Assembly: GCA_964507445.1 (NCBI GenBank)
Contig: CAZDQF010000010.1
Coordinates: forward strand, 62,001-126,000
Reading direction: 5' to 3'
Length of the DNA: 64,000 nucleotides
Origin: GCA-2683135 sp964507445
Lineage (GTDB): Bacteria > Planctomycetota > GCA-002687715
The translations under genes were made by a program, and so were the position numbers. This document shows, piece by piece, positions 16,310 through 25,269 of this stretch; position 1 is the stretch's first letter; the number at the start of each line of letters is the position of its first letter. The notes under the pieces are model-generated. The model had not been told where the DNA came from. It saw only the letters and a program-made list of their open reading frames with translations, and searched no databases.

Positions 16310-18142
16310 TCAGTTTCCGCCGGTGCCTTCCTCGCTGCCCTCACCGGTGCCGAAGATGCGCTCCATCTCGTCCTCGATGGCGCGCTGACGGCGCAGCCCC
16401 TCCTGCTGGTGGAACTCGGCGAACGCCCCGGAATCGCGGACGATCCTGGGGGTGATGAAGATCAGCAGGCTCTCGCTCCGCTTGCTCTTGCTGACACTCT
16501 TGAAGAAGAACCCGAGCAGGGGGATGTCCCCGAGGATCGGCAACTTCCGCTCGATCTCGCTCTCGCTCTCGGTGATCAGACCGCCGATGACGGCGGTCTG
16601 CCCGCTCTCCAGCATCAGGGTGGTCACCAGGGTCTGGGAGGAGATCTCCGGCAGCGCGATGGAGACCTCGTTGGGGGTCCCCTCGCCGGATTTGAAGATG
16701 TTGAAGCCCGGGAGGTTGGGGTTGGTCCCGCGCCCCGTGAGCTGCTCCGCCTCCGGGATGACGTTGAGGATCACCTTGTCCGTACCGGGGACCACATGAG
16801 GCACCATGTACAGCTGGAAGCCCGTCTGCACCGGCGAGTTCTGGGCCTCCCGGATGGAGAAGGTCAGGCCGCCGCTCTGGTTGGACTGGGCCTCGGTCTC
16901 CGCGAAGCGGATGGTCTGGCCGACGAAGATGGTGGCCTCCTGGTTGTCGAGGGCCAGCAGCCGCGGCGCCTGGACGATCCGCGTCGAGTCATCCTGCTCC
17001 AGCAGGTTGAGGGTGAACGTGGCGCCGGTGAAGTCCAGGGTGCCGAAGTTGATCGCGCTCTTCAGCTCGTCCTGGGTGAGCCCCGGCGTCTGGGCCGGGT
17101 CACCGGCGATGATGTCGTTGTTCCACCCGCCGGACCCCAACGCGAACGGCAGCCGGTGCGGGATGGACCCGAACCCGATGCCGGCCCGCAGGCCGTTCTC
17201 ACCGATGTCGAAGCCGTACTCCAGGGCGTCCGTGTTCCGCGTGGTGACGAACTTGACGTCGATGAAGACCTGCGCGGGCTCCACGTCGATCTCCGCCATC
17301 ATGCGCTCCACCTCCGCCACCACGGGCGGGATGTCCTTGACCACGAGGGTGTTGTTGGTCGCGAAGTAGTCCAGGGAGCCGCTGGGAGACAGGGCGCCGC
17401 GCAGGGCCCGCAGCAGCGAGAAGTTGGCGTTCGGATCGCCGCCCGCGGTGCTGACCTGCTGCGTCTGTGACGCGTCCGCGTAGATGGTCTCGATCTTCGG
17501 CGTGTAGCGGGGCGGCGGCCGCAGGTACTTCACCTGGAAGACCCGGGTCTCCATCTGCTTCTCGAGGCTCGAGGGGTGCACCACCCGGTAGATGTCGTAT
17601 CCATCCTCCACCACCACGTATCCGAGGGTCTTGGCCACCGTGTCCAGGGCGGCGCGCCACGGCACGTTGGTCAGCCGCAGGTGGACCTTTCCCTCCACCT
17701 CCGGCGCCACGACGATGCTCGCCCCGGAGACCTTGGCGATGGCGTCGATGACGACCTTGATGTCCTCGCTCGAGAAGTCGAAGGTCACGGGCTGCGGTTG
17801 CACCACCTGGATGACGTTGGCGGACTTCTCCACCAGGCTGCAACCAGCCTTCTCCGCCACGATCTCCAGAGCCACGCGCCAGGGCACCTTGTTCAGGGTG
17901 ACCGACACGCGCTCGTCGATCCCGTTGCCCAGGATGATGTTGATACCGGACGCGGAGGCGAGGTGACGGACCACGTCCTTGAGGGGCTGGTCCTTGACGT
18001 CGATGGTGACGCGGGTGTCGCTGCGGTCGTCCGGGTTGCTGGTGTACACCGGCTGCTGAGCCTGGACGGCCGCGCCAGCGCACGCCAAGAGGATGGATGC
18101 CAGTGCGATCACAAGACCGCGGGTCTGTCCTCGAAGGGTCAT
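16310..18142 (-). CDS. pilQ: Type IV pilus secretin PilQ
   Basis: A 610-residue outer-membrane secretin forming the gated channel for the pilus. The signal peptide probably cleaves after VQAQ (about residue 28). Two related STN/N-type repeats follow: VTIDVKDQPLKDVVRHLA...VPWRVALEIVA, and VTFDFSSEDIKVVIDAIA...VPWRAALDTVA. The secretin barrel ends with the family signature LPILGDIPLLGFFF and LLIFITPRIV. The protein lacks N-terminal AMIN domains, so it is short for a PilQ. I take the ATG at 18142 because AAGGAG lies 7 nt upstream; a TTG precedes it. It is last in the pilM-pilN-pilOP-pilQ cluster and separated from pilOP by 160 nt holding three hairpins. Confidence 0.93.
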   Translation of the reverse strand: MTLRGQTRGLVIALASILLACAGAAVQAQQPVYTSNPDDRSDTRVTIDVKDQPLKDVVRHLASASGINIILGNGIDERVSVTLNKVPWRVALEIVAEKAGCSLVEKSANVIQVVQPQPVTFDFSSEDIKVVIDAIAKVSGASIVVAPEVEGKVHLRLTNVPWRAALDTVAKTLGYVVVEDGYDIYRVVHPSSLEKQMETRVFQVKYLRPPPRYTPKIETIYADASQTQQVSTAGGDPNANFSLLRALRGALSPSGSLDYFATNNTLVVKDIPPVVAEVERMMAEIDVEPAQVFIDVKFVTTRNTDALEYGFDIGENGLRAGIGFGSIPHRLPFALGSGGWNNDIIAGDPAQTPGLTQDELKSAINFGTLDFTGATFTLNLLEQDDSTRIVQAPRLLALDNQEATIFVGQTIRFAETEAQSNQSGGLTFSIREAQNSPVQTGFQLYMVPHVVPGTDKVILNVIPEAEQLTGRGTNPNLPGFNIFKSGEGTPNEVSIALPEISSQTLVTTLMLESGQTAVIGGLITESESEIERKLPILGDIPLLGFFFKSVSKSKRSESLLIFITPRIVRDSGAFAEFHQQEGLRRQRAIEDEMERIFGTGEGSEEGTGGN

Positions 18143-18239
18143 CAATCGTCTCCTTGCGGGGCGCGTTCCCTGCCGCTGCGCCCCTCTCTTCCTGGATGTT
18201 CCTGGCTCGCCTCCCGCGCACGAGCCCCTGTGTGCTGAT

Positions 18240-18299
18240 GTCGGCTCAGGCCGACCCGGCGACCGCCGTCCACGACGGCCCCGTTGTTCATCTGTGAAC
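18240..18299 (-). promoter_or_regulatory. Three consecutive small hairpins between pilOP and pilQ
   Basis: GTCGGC/GCCGAC (18240-18255), GCCGTC/GACGGC (18265-18279) and GTTCA/TGAAC (18286-18299) are each perfect stems with 3-4-nt loops. They fill the gap after the pilOP stop and could attenuate or process the transcript before pilQ. Confidence 0.35.
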
Positions 18300-18305
18300 C
18301 GGTCC

Positions 18306-19778
18306 CTAGAAGCTGTCTCCGAACCGGTGGGTCATGGGATATCCCATGTAGTCGAACACGACCTCGCTGCTGGTGATCTGCTTGATCACCAGGCCCTCGT
18401 TGACCCGCTCCCCAGGGCTGAAGCTGCGCCCGTCGATGATGACCACGGCCCGTGAAGGATCACGGGGATAGACCACCCGGCCACCGAACTTCAGCCCCAT
18501 GGCGCGGAAGCCCAGGTGGGCGACCGCCATCTCCTTGAGCGCGTCCGACCGCTCGAACACGGGCAGCAGGGACTCCGGCGCCTGGTAGCGCTCTCGCAGC
18601 TTCTGCACGCCTTCGTGCAGGTTGACGACGGCGTCATAGTCCTCCTGACGCGCGGCCTTCTCCATGTCGGCGACGCGGTGCTTGATGTCTCGCACACCGA
18701 GCACTCCGAGCATGGTGGTGCCCGAACCTCCGCGCTCCGCCATCAGCTTGCGCACGGGCCCCAGCACCTCCGATTCGAACTCCTTCGCCAGGTCCGGCGC
18801 CGTGAAGAACGGCTCCTCAGCCAGCTCGTTCACGAGCTTCCCGAACTTGTTCAGGAACTCGTCGTTGGCGTCCTTCAAGGCGATGCGCTTGACCAGGTTG
18901 GGCTCGCCCACCTCGTCCTCGAGGGCCCCGCGCAGGTCGGCCACCTGGCGCCCGAGCTCGCGCAGTCGCTCCTCCTGCAGCTGACGCTCCTCTTCGCTGA
19001 CCCGGACGATGACGATCCGCGGGTCCACGAAGGGGTCCCGGCGATCGGGCCGGGGCTCGATGTCGTGGCGCACCAGGACGATGTCCTCCCCCAGGGTGTC
19101 CAGGGCGCCGGATTCCCGGAGCGCCTCCAGCTTCGCGTCCTCGTTACGGATGGCGACGTGGCCGGCGCCGCGCTTCTTGGGGTTGTAGATGTAGGTCTCC
19201 AACTCCAGGTCGATGCGGTGCTGACGCTCGATGTCCTCGAGGTCCTCGTCGCCGACCTGCCGATCCACGAACGCCTGGACCCGGAACGACGGGATCCGCA
19301 CGAATCGCTCGTACTCGTTCTCCAGCAGGTCCATGAACGCCAGCAGCTGCTGCGTGGTCCCCTTGAGGGTCAGCTTGTACTTGATGCTCTCGAACGCCTG
19401 GGCGCTCTTCTTGCGAGACGCGCGGCGCTGACGCGCCTGGGTATCGTCGAGCTTGGTCACCCGGACGCCGGACTCGGTCTCGAACTGGGTGAGCTTGTCC
19501 ACGAAGGCGTGGATCTCCGCGTCGTCCGGCAGGATGGTGACGTAGTTCTTCACCTGCTCGCGCAGCGTGAGGACCCGGTTCTCGATGGTCGGGATCGTCC
19601 GGATCTCCGCGTCCGCCTTGCGGATCGCCGCCTCGAGGCCGCGGGACTCCTCGTCCAACGCCTCCATCCGCTCCATGTCGGTCCAGGTGAGATACCCGAA
19701 CCCACCCAGGGCAACGACGGCCACGCCGGCGCAAATCAGCACGAAGCGCTTGCTGGTTCCTTTGAGCGTCATGATCAT
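18306..19778 (-). CDS. Type IV pilus assembly protein, PilO-PilP fusion
   Basis: A 490-residue bitopic protein that appears to combine PilO and PilP. Residues 1-205 are PilO-like: one transmembrane helix (11-31), a periplasmic coiled coil, and a ferredoxin-like domain (YKLTLKGTTQQLLAFMDLLE). Residues 246-254 (RRDPFVDPR) match the RDPF motif near the start of PilP. The last 60 residues (VVIIDGRSFSPGERV...SSEVVFDY) resemble the beta-rich homology region of PilP/GspC that docks on the secretin. Between them is a helical insert (about 260-425). The lipidation signal of normal PilP is absent, as expected in a fusion. It lies between pilN (11-nt gap) and pilQ, exactly where pilO and pilP sit elsewhere. 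GGGAG precedes the ATG. The fusion reading is inference from motifs. Confidence 0.8.
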   Translation of the reverse strand: MIMTLKGTSKRFVLICAGVAVVALGGFGYLTWTDMERMEALDEESRGLEAAIRKADAEIRTIPTIENRVLTLREQVKNYVTILPDDAEIHAFVDKLTQFETESGVRVTKLDDTQARQRRASRKKSAQAFESIKYKLTLKGTTQQLLAFMDLLENEYERFVRIPSFRVQAFVDRQVGDEDLEDIERQHRIDLELETYIYNPKKRGAGHVAIRNEDAKLEALRESGALDTLGEDIVLVRHDIEPRPDRRDPFVDPRIVIVRVSEEERQLQEERLRELGRQVADLRGALEDEVGEPNLVKRIALKDANDEFLNKFGKLVNELAEEPFFTAPDLAKEFESEVLGPVRKLMAERGGSGTTMLGVLGVRDIKHRVADMEKAARQEDYDAVVNLHEGVQKLRERYQAPESLLPVFERSDALKEMAVAHLGFRAMGLKFGGRVVYPRDPSRAVVIIDGRSFSPGERVNEGLVIKQITSSEVVFDYMGYPMTHRFGDSF

Positions 19779-19789
19779 CCGGCTCCCGG

Positions 19790-20479
19790 TTAACGGCCCC
19801 GCCCGGCGTTGGCCTGCATGGTCGAGCGCTTGCGCTTGGCCTCGCGTGCTCGCATCTGCATGTCCAGCTTGATGGTCCAGGCGTGATTGGGATGCAGCTC
19901 GTCGTCCTTGACCACCGCCTGACCGGCGGGGTTGTTGATGCTGAGACAGTCACGGAAGAACTGGTGCTGCTGCAGCGCTTCGTGGAACTGGTTGAACCGG
20001 TTGAGCGGGTGATCGTCAGAGAAGCAGAGCCCCTCGATGGCGATGGACTCCCCCACCTTCTCCTTGCTCCGGCGGCCGCGGGACTGGGGCGGCTGGACGC
20101 GGAAGTCGCTCAGCCAGACCAGGTATCGCTCACCCTCGTCGTCATCCGCCACCAGGTCGCACATCTGGTCCAGCTTCTGGGTCCAGGGGACCCGGGACAC
20201 GGCGATCTCGGTGATGGTCGTGGCGCGGCTCTCGTAGTCGCTCTCTTCGCTCTTGAGGGCGGCCCGGTAGGCGAGCGGCGCCTTCTGGGTCTGGTGGGTC
20301 TGCCGCAGGTGCTCGTTCTCCGATTGAGCACGGGCCAGGGCACCGAAGTGGTTCCAGGCCCAGAACGCGCCCGTGCCGAGCACCAGCGTGAAGGTCACCA
20401 ACGCCGGCAGCAGCTGCGCCAACGGGGTCATCTCCTTCTTGCGGTACTCCGTGGGGAGAAGGTTGATCCGGATCTGCAT
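19790..20479 (-). CDS. pilN: Type IV pilus inner-membrane protein PilN
   Basis: A 229-residue bitopic protein. The cytoplasmic N-terminus MQIRINLLPTEYRKKE carries the INLLP motif that binds PilM, followed by one transmembrane segment (about 20-42) and a periplasmic coiled coil and domain. It is somewhat longer than typical PilN (180-210 aa), with a basic C-terminal tail (MQMRAREAKRKRSTMQ). I choose the ATG at 20479, with GAGG 7 nt upstream, over a TTG two codons earlier. It is 17 nt after pilM and 11 nt before the PilO-PilP fusion. Confidence 0.9.
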   Translation of the reverse strand: MQIRINLLPTEYRKKEMTPLAQLLPALVTFTLVLGTGAFWAWNHFGALARAQSENEHLRQTHQTQKAPLAYRAALKSEESDYESRATTITEIAVSRVPWTQKLDQMCDLVADDDEGERYLVWLSDFRVQPPQSRGRRSKEKVGESIAIEGLCFSDDHPLNRFNQFHEALQQHQFFRDCLSINNPAGQAVVKDDELHPNHAWTIKLDMQMRAREAKRKRSTMQANAGRGR

Positions 20480-20496
20480 GGTCAATCCTCGGTGTT

Positions 20497-21528
20497 TCAG
20501 CTTGCGCGAGCCGCTCGCACCGCCAGGCCGGTGGCGACGACGAGTTGAGAGGCGTTGCTGGCGAGAAGATCAGGGTCGATGGCGCCGCTGATCTTGATGT
20601 GATCGAAGGGGTTGAACGCGGTGGTGGGCTTCTCGAAGATGCGCCCCAGTGCTTCCTCCAGGCCGCTGACCCGGGAGCCGCCACCAGAGACCAGGATCTG
20701 GCTGATCTCCTTGTCGAACTGGCCCTCGAAGTAGTCGAAGGACAGCTGGACCTCGTTGCCGAGGTCGTCGATCATCGGCAGGACCGCGTCCTGGACGGTG
20801 TCCGAACCGTCACCAGGGTTGCGCTTCAGGTCCTCCGCCTCATCGAAGCCGATGTTCAGCCGCTTGGAGACGGCCTCCGTGAAGTCGCGGCCGCCGATGG
20901 CGATCTCCCTGGTGAACATGGAGCATCCGCCGGAGACCACGTTGACGCTGGTCTTGCTATGACCGATGTCGACGAACGCGGTGGTGCTCGAGGCGTCCAT
21001 GCCTTCGTCCATCACCCCGCACATGGAGTGGGCGTTGGAGAGAGCGAACGCGTCCACGTCCACCACCTCAGGGGTGACGCCGACGGCGCTCAGGGTGGAG
21101 AGGTGGTCGTCCAGCTGCGAACGCTTGGCCGCCACCAGCACCACGGTCATGTTGCCGCCCTGAACCTCGTCCGTGGGCTCCAGGCGCTGGCAGTCGATCA
21201 CGCAGTCGTCCAGCGGGAACGGGACGTACTTCTCCGCCTCGAAGGTGATGGCGTTGCGCAGCTCCTCGTCGCTCATCCTGACGATGGACAGGTAGCGGAC
21301 GATGACCTGCTTGCCGCTGATGCCGGTGACCACGTGCCGGGTCTTGAAGCCGCCCTCCGAGATGAGGTCCCGAACGGCCTGGACCCGGGCGTCCTGGTCG
21401 TCCCCGGAGTGCTCCACCTGGCCGAAGCCGGTCACCTCCAGGTCACGACCGCTCTGGGTCAACTCCACGGCCTTGATGGCGCTCGCACCGATGTCGAGAC
21501 CGACCATGCTGCGCGGTCTGGCTAGCAT
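20497..21528 (-). CDS. pilM: Type IV pilus assembly ATPase-fold protein PilM
   Basis: A 343-residue actin-like (FtsA fold) cytoplasmic protein that anchors PilN and the inner-membrane alignment complex. The nucleotide-binding motif MVGLDIGASAIKAVEL opens the protein; FVDIGHSKTSVNV and ILVSGGGSRVSGLEEAL are the later phosphate and adenosine motifs. Length is normal. The ATG at 21528 has GGAG 8 nt upstream. First gene of the pilM-N-OP-Q cluster, separated from ptsI by 243 nt, so it should have its own promoter, which I cannot place convincingly. Confidence 0.95.
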   Translation of the reverse strand: MLARPRSMVGLDIGASAIKAVELTQSGRDLEVTGFGQVEHSGDDQDARVQAVRDLISEGGFKTRHVVTGISGKQVIVRYLSIVRMSDEELRNAITFEAEKYVPFPLDDCVIDCQRLEPTDEVQGGNMTVVLVAAKRSQLDDHLSTLSAVGVTPEVVDVDAFALSNAHSMCGVMDEGMDASSTTAFVDIGHSKTSVNVVSGGCSMFTREIAIGGRDFTEAVSKRLNIGFDEAEDLKRNPGDGSDTVQDAVLPMIDDLGNEVQLSFDYFEGQFDKEISQILVSGGGSRVSGLEEALGRIFEKPTTAFNPFDHIKISGAIDPDLLASNASQLVVATGLAVRAARAS

Positions 21529-21691
21529 GCAATCACTCCTGCGGTTGGGTCAGGGTGCGGAGCCCTTCCGGAGATTGAGGTTTCCACCCCCTTAGGATCG
21601 ACCCGCATGCGGGAGCGGCTTTAGGGCGGAAGCGTCGGAAACCAATGAAGGAACGGCGCTTGAGTCGTGCCCCCCCATCACGCGCCGGAGT

Positions 21692-21709
21692 GAGGGACAC
21701 ACGTCCCTC
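21692..21709 (-). terminator. Small hairpin downstream of ptsI
   Basis: GAGGGAC (21692-21698) and GTCCCTC (21703-21709) form a 7-bp stem with an ACAC loop, about 60 nt after the ptsI stop. No U-tract follows, so this is a weak terminator candidate. Confidence 0.3.
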
Positions 21710-21771
21710 TCGACGGAGAAAGCGCGACCGGCACGGGCGTTCGCCCCGCTCCTAGCGCCCAACCGGCTCCG

Positions 21772-23529
21772 CTAACGGGTGATACGACGCTTGGAGCCCG
21801 GCAGGTGCTGCAGGAAGGAGGCCATCAGGTGACCCGCGGTCTCTGCCCCGTCCGCGTCCTGGAGCCGGTCCACCAACCCCCGGCACGCGTCCCGATTGAG
21901 CCGCCGGATCTGGGAGACCACCTCCGGCACGCGCCCCGAGGCCATGCTCAGGCGGGTCAGGCCGAGCCCCAGCATGATGGGGGCGCAGTCCGCCATGCCC
22001 GCCATCTCGCCACAGGCGCTCACCGCCTTGCCCTGGGACTCACAAGCCGCGACGGTCATCCGCATGAGCCGGAGCACCGCCGGGTGATAGGGCACGAACA
22101 TCTCCGCCACCAGGGGGTTGGTTCGGTCCACGGCGAGCACGTACTGGGTCAGGTCGTTGGTCCCGATGCTGAGGAAGTCCGCCTCCGCGGCCAGGCTCTC
22201 GGCGGTCAACGCGGCCGAAGGCACCTCCACCATGGCCCCGATCTGGACCCGCTCATCGAAGGGTGTCCCCTCCTTGCGCAGCTCGTCCCGGACGCTGTCC
22301 ACCAGGGCCCGCGCGCGACGGAACTCCGTCGCGTCGCAGATCATGGGAAACATGATCTGGCAGGTGCCTTCCAACGAAGCCCGGAGGATGGCCCGGATCT
22401 GGGCGCGGAAGAACGGTTCGTGAGCGAAGCTGAGACGGATCGCCCGCATACCGAGGAACGGGTTGGGCTCGCGGCTGCCTCCCACCCGGTGGTCCCACTT
22501 GTCCGCGCCGAAGTCCATGGTGCGGATGCAGACGGTGTGCGGCGCCATGTCGCGCAGGATCTTGGCGTAGATCGCTCGCTGGGCCTCCTCATCCGGCGCG
22601 TCCTTCCCGAGGAACAGGAACTCGGTCCGGAACAGACCCACGCCTCTCACCCCCAGCTGGCGCAAACCCAGGACCTCCTCGTGCCGGTCCACGTTGCCGA
22701 GGATCTCGATCTCCACGTCGTCCTTGGTGAGCGCCCGATCCTGGTCCAGGTGGATCCGGCGCCGCCGGGCCTGTAGTCGCTGCTTCAGGACGCTGTAGCC
22801 GTGGAGGTCCTCCTCGTCCGGGTTGACGATGACCTCGCCGCGCACCGTCCCGTCGATGATGACCTGCTCGCCTGAGCGGATCATCTTGGTGACGTGGTCG
22901 AGCCCGACGATGGCGGGGATGCCCAGGTGACGGGCGAGGATGGCCGTGTGCCCGGCCGGGCCGCCGCGATCGGTCGCGAAGGCGAGGACCCGGTCCCGAT
23001 CCAGGGTCGCGGTCTGAGACGGGGTGAGGTCATCGGCGATGATGATCACCTTCCGCTTGAGGCGGTCCAGGGCCGCGACGCCGCCCCCCTTGCCCCCGCG
23101 GAGGTGGGCGATCAGGCGCCGCTTGACGTCGATGATGTCCGGCACGCGGCTGGCCAGCGGCTCCCCCACGTCCTCGAACTGCTTGGCCACGGCGGCGAAG
23201 CGGGTGAAGCAGGCGTAGGTGGCGGTGAAGCGCTCGGTGCGGATGAGCTCCTCGATGGGAGTCAGGAGCGTGGTCTCGTCGGAGAGGATCGTCAGGTACC
23301 AGCCGATGATCTCCGACATCTCCCCGAGCCGCTCGCGAGCCGCCCGCTCTTCCTTGGTGATGTCGAAACGCGTCGCCTCCACCGCCTTGCGAAACCGCTG
23401 GACCTCGCGCTCCACCAGGTTCTCGCTGACCCGACCCTCCGGGACGTAGACCTCACCGGTGGCGACGACCAGGGCCTCGCCCCTGACCAGGCCCTCCGAG
23501 ACAACCGTCCCTCGCAGGCGCCGACTCAA
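21772..23529 (-). CDS. ptsI: Phosphoenolpyruvate-protein phosphotransferase (PTS Enzyme I)
   Basis: A 585-residue Enzyme I that autophosphorylates from PEP and passes phosphate to HPr. The phospho-His domain has GGPAGHTAILARHLGIPAIVG (the His in AGHTAI). The PEP-binding barrel has FRTEFLFL, RTMDFGADKW, GTNDLTQYVLAVDR and the catalytic ACGEMAG. All key residues are present and length is normal, with no GAF domain, so this is sugar-PTS-type rather than PtsP. The start is a TTG overlapping the ptsH stop (TTGA), supported by GGGGAGG 7 nt upstream. No Enzyme II is in the window; with YvcK upstream, a regulatory role is plausible. Confidence 0.95.
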   Translation of the reverse strand: MSRRLRGTVVSEGLVRGEALVVATGEVYVPEGRVSENLVEREVQRFRKAVEATRFDITKEERAARERLGEMSEIIGWYLTILSDETTLLTPIEELIRTERFTATYACFTRFAAVAKQFEDVGEPLASRVPDIIDVKRRLIAHLRGGKGGGVAALDRLKRKVIIIADDLTPSQTATLDRDRVLAFATDRGGPAGHTAILARHLGIPAIVGLDHVTKMIRSGEQVIIDGTVRGEVIVNPDEEDLHGYSVLKQRLQARRRRIHLDQDRALTKDDVEIEILGNVDRHEEVLGLRQLGVRGVGLFRTEFLFLGKDAPDEEAQRAIYAKILRDMAPHTVCIRTMDFGADKWDHRVGGSREPNPFLGMRAIRLSFAHEPFFRAQIRAILRASLEGTCQIMFPMICDATEFRRARALVDSVRDELRKEGTPFDERVQIGAMVEVPSAALTAESLAAEADFLSIGTNDLTQYVLAVDRTNPLVAEMFVPYHPAVLRLMRMTVAACESQGKAVSACGEMAGMADCAPIMLGLGLTRLSMASGRVPEVVSQIRRLNRDACRGLVDRLQDADGAETAGHLMASFLQHLPGSKRRITR

Positions 23530-23813
23530 CCGTAGACCTCCCCGAATCCGCTCTCCACCAGCCCGACGATGGCCGCCACCGCCGCCTCCGCCTGCGGCCC
23601 TGAGGCGCCGATGGTGACCCGGGAGCCGTGAGGCGCGGCGAGCATCATCACCTCCATGATGCTGCTGCAGTCAGCATGCTGCTCGCCGACGGTCAGGGTC
23701 ACGACCGCGTCGAACTCCACGGCTCGCCGCACCAGCAGAGACGCGGGGCGGGCGTGCAGCCCTTGCGGGTTGACGATCTCCACCTCCTGGACGCTGACCT
23801 CGTCAGACACCAT
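23526..23813 (-). CDS. ptsH: HPr phosphocarrier protein
   Basis: A 95-residue HPr. The active-site NPQGLHARPA places the phosphorylatable His at residue 20. The SSIMEVMMLAA stretch holds the regulatory serine (Ser51 here, equivalent to Ser46), so control by an HPr kinase is possible, although no hprK is in the window. An ATG at 23825 would add four residues, but the one at 23813 has GGGAG well placed and matches HPr length. It overlaps the yvcK 3' end by 11 nt and ptsI by 4 nt, so the three genes are translationally coupled. Confidence 0.93.
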   Translation of the reverse strand: MVSDEVSVQEVEIVNPQGLHARPASLLVRRAVEFDAVVTLTVGEQHADCSSIMEVMMLAAPHGSRVTIGASGPQAEAAVAAIVGLVESGFGEVYG

Positions 23814-24882
23814 GGCCGCTCCCATGGGCCGCCGCGAGCTCGCTCAAGCAGGCTCCCAACGCGCCCGCGTCATGCCTCAGGACGCCTGAGTCGCTGAACG
23901 TCACCGCCTCCACGTACGTCGGGCTGGCCCCCTCGAACACATCCAGGCCGTCCACGTCCACGAGGGCGGACCCGGACTCCTCGTAGCGGGCCACCACATC
24001 CGCGGGGACCTCCGAGGCGTTGAGGATCACGTGATCGACCCGCGAGAGTCGGCCGACATCCCGGAGCGCGCGCAGGTGATCGGACAACTTGAAGCCGTCC
24101 GTCTCCCCTGGCTGCGTGACCAGGTTGGCCACCAGCACGATGGGCGCAGAGGAGGCGTCGAGAGCCTCCACGATCCCGGGCACCAGCAGGTTCGGGATCA
24201 GGCTGGTGAACAGGCTGCCCGGTCCGACGACGATCATGTCCGCCGCCGCGATGGCGCCGAGGATCTCATCGGAGGCCTTCGGCGGCTCCGGCTTCAGCTC
24301 CATGCCGACGACGGCCTTGGCTCCGCGGGAGATGCACTGCTCACCTGTGGAGCGGGTCCCGTCTTCGTGGTGAGCCACCAGGACCACGCGCTCCGTGGTG
24401 CTGGGGATGACGCGCCCCGAGACCCCGAGCAGACCGCGAGCGCGCTCCACCGCAGTGTGGAAGTCCCCGGTGAGACGGGTCAGGACGGCGAGGAAGAGGT
24501 TGCCGAAGGAGTGCCCCTTGAGGATGGAGTCCTCGAAGCGGTAGCTGAACAGATCCCTTAGCAGGGCGTCGCCGTCCGCCATGGCCACCAGGCAGTTGCG
24601 GATGTCACCCGGAGGCAACATGGCGTAGTCCTTTCGGAGCCGCCCGGAAGACCCGCCGTCGTCGGCCACCGTGACGATGGCGGTGAGCTCCGCCCCGTCT
24701 TCCGTCAGGCCGCGGAGCGTGGCGGAGATGCCGGTGCCTCCCCCGAGCACCACCACCCGACTCGAGGGTGCGGAGGCTGCGGGCGCCGGCGAAGCGGGCG
24801 CTGGCTCGTCAGCCGGTCTGGTCAAAGGTGAGCATCTCTTGGTAACCCAGGTAGGCCGCAGCCGCAGCGGCGCGCCCAGCAT
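23803..24882 (-). CDS. yvcK: YvcK/CofD-like gluconeogenesis factor
   Basis: A Rossmann-like protein of the CofD/YvcK family, which in Firmicutes and Actinobacteria controls carbon allocation to cell-wall precursors and binds UDP-sugars. Motifs: VVVLGGGTGISATLRGL, TVADDGGSSGRLR, PPGDIRNCLVA, GHSFGNLFLA and VVGPGSLFTS. The first 40 residues are Pro/Ala-rich and not conserved; an in-frame TTG near 24825 preceded by AAGAGA may be the true start. It sits between hpf and ptsH. In Proteobacteria and Firmicutes yvcK is often near rapZ/ptsH, so the context is meaningful. Confidence 0.92.
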   Translation of the reverse strand: MLGAPLRLRPTWVTKRCSPLTRPADEPAPASPAPAASAPSSRVVVLGGGTGISATLRGLTEDGAELTAIVTVADDGGSSGRLRKDYAMLPPGDIRNCLVAMADGDALLRDLFSYRFEDSILKGHSFGNLFLAVLTRLTGDFHTAVERARGLLGVSGRVIPSTTERVVLVAHHEDGTRSTGEQCISRGAKAVVGMELKPEPPKASDEILGAIAAADMIVVGPGSLFTSLIPNLLVPGIVEALDASSAPIVLVANLVTQPGETDGFKLSDHLRALRDVGRLSRVDHVILNASEVPADVVARYEESGSALVDVDGLDVFEGASPTYVEAVTFSDSGVLRHDAGALGACLSELAAAHGSGHGV

Positions 24883-24949
24883 AGGCGCTGCTCAGCAGCC
24901 CCTCAACCTCTGCCCTCACCCATCGCCATGAGGCGACGTCCTCAGGCCT

Positions 24950-25246
24950 TCAGGCGCGGTGATCCACCAGACGGTCCTTCCAGTGCCGGATCTGTGCCTC
25001 CAGCTTGGCGTCCGCGGCGTCGATGGTGTGGCGCAGGTCTACGCCCTCGGCGCGGGCGGAGAAGCGATGATGGGGAGGCGCGCTCGCCACCAGCTCCACG
25101 ATGTGCTCACCGTGCTCGTGATCCAGGATCGCATGCACGATGATGACGCGTTCGGACAATCGGGTCAGGCGCTGAAGCTTCGCTTCGAGATACTCGCGCG
25201 CGTTGGCGTCCACGGCCTGGTGCCGTGCGGTGATGGTGATATCCAA
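24950..25246 (-). CDS. hpf: Ribosome hibernation promoting factor, short form
   Basis: A 98-residue HPF/YfiA protein that binds the 30S decoding region and inactivates ribosomes in starvation. The alpha-beta fold begins MDITITARHQAVDANAREYLEAKL and ends with an HTIDAADAKLEAQI helix. It lacks the dimerisation tail of long HPF, so dimer formation would need an RMF-like partner. The start is TTG, with AAGGAGAG 6-7 nt upstream. A consensus -10 box lies just before the ribosome site, giving a leader of only about 20 nt. It heads hpf-yvcK-ptsH-ptsI, recalling the hpf-ptsN-rapZ clusters of Proteobacteria. Confidence 0.9.
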   Translation of the reverse strand: MDITITARHQAVDANAREYLEAKLQRLTRLSERVIIVHAILDHEHGEHIVELVASAPPHHRFSARAEGVDLRHTIDAADAKLEAQIRHWKDRLVDHRA

Positions 25247-25269
25247 GGTCTCTCTCCTTGCGGGCCACC

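Noticed and set aside
15994..16344. Minus-strand frame in the pilQ-rng gap as a small gene
   Set aside because: Arg/Pro/Ser-rich, runs into the pilQ 3' end, no ribosome site or hydrophobic segment.
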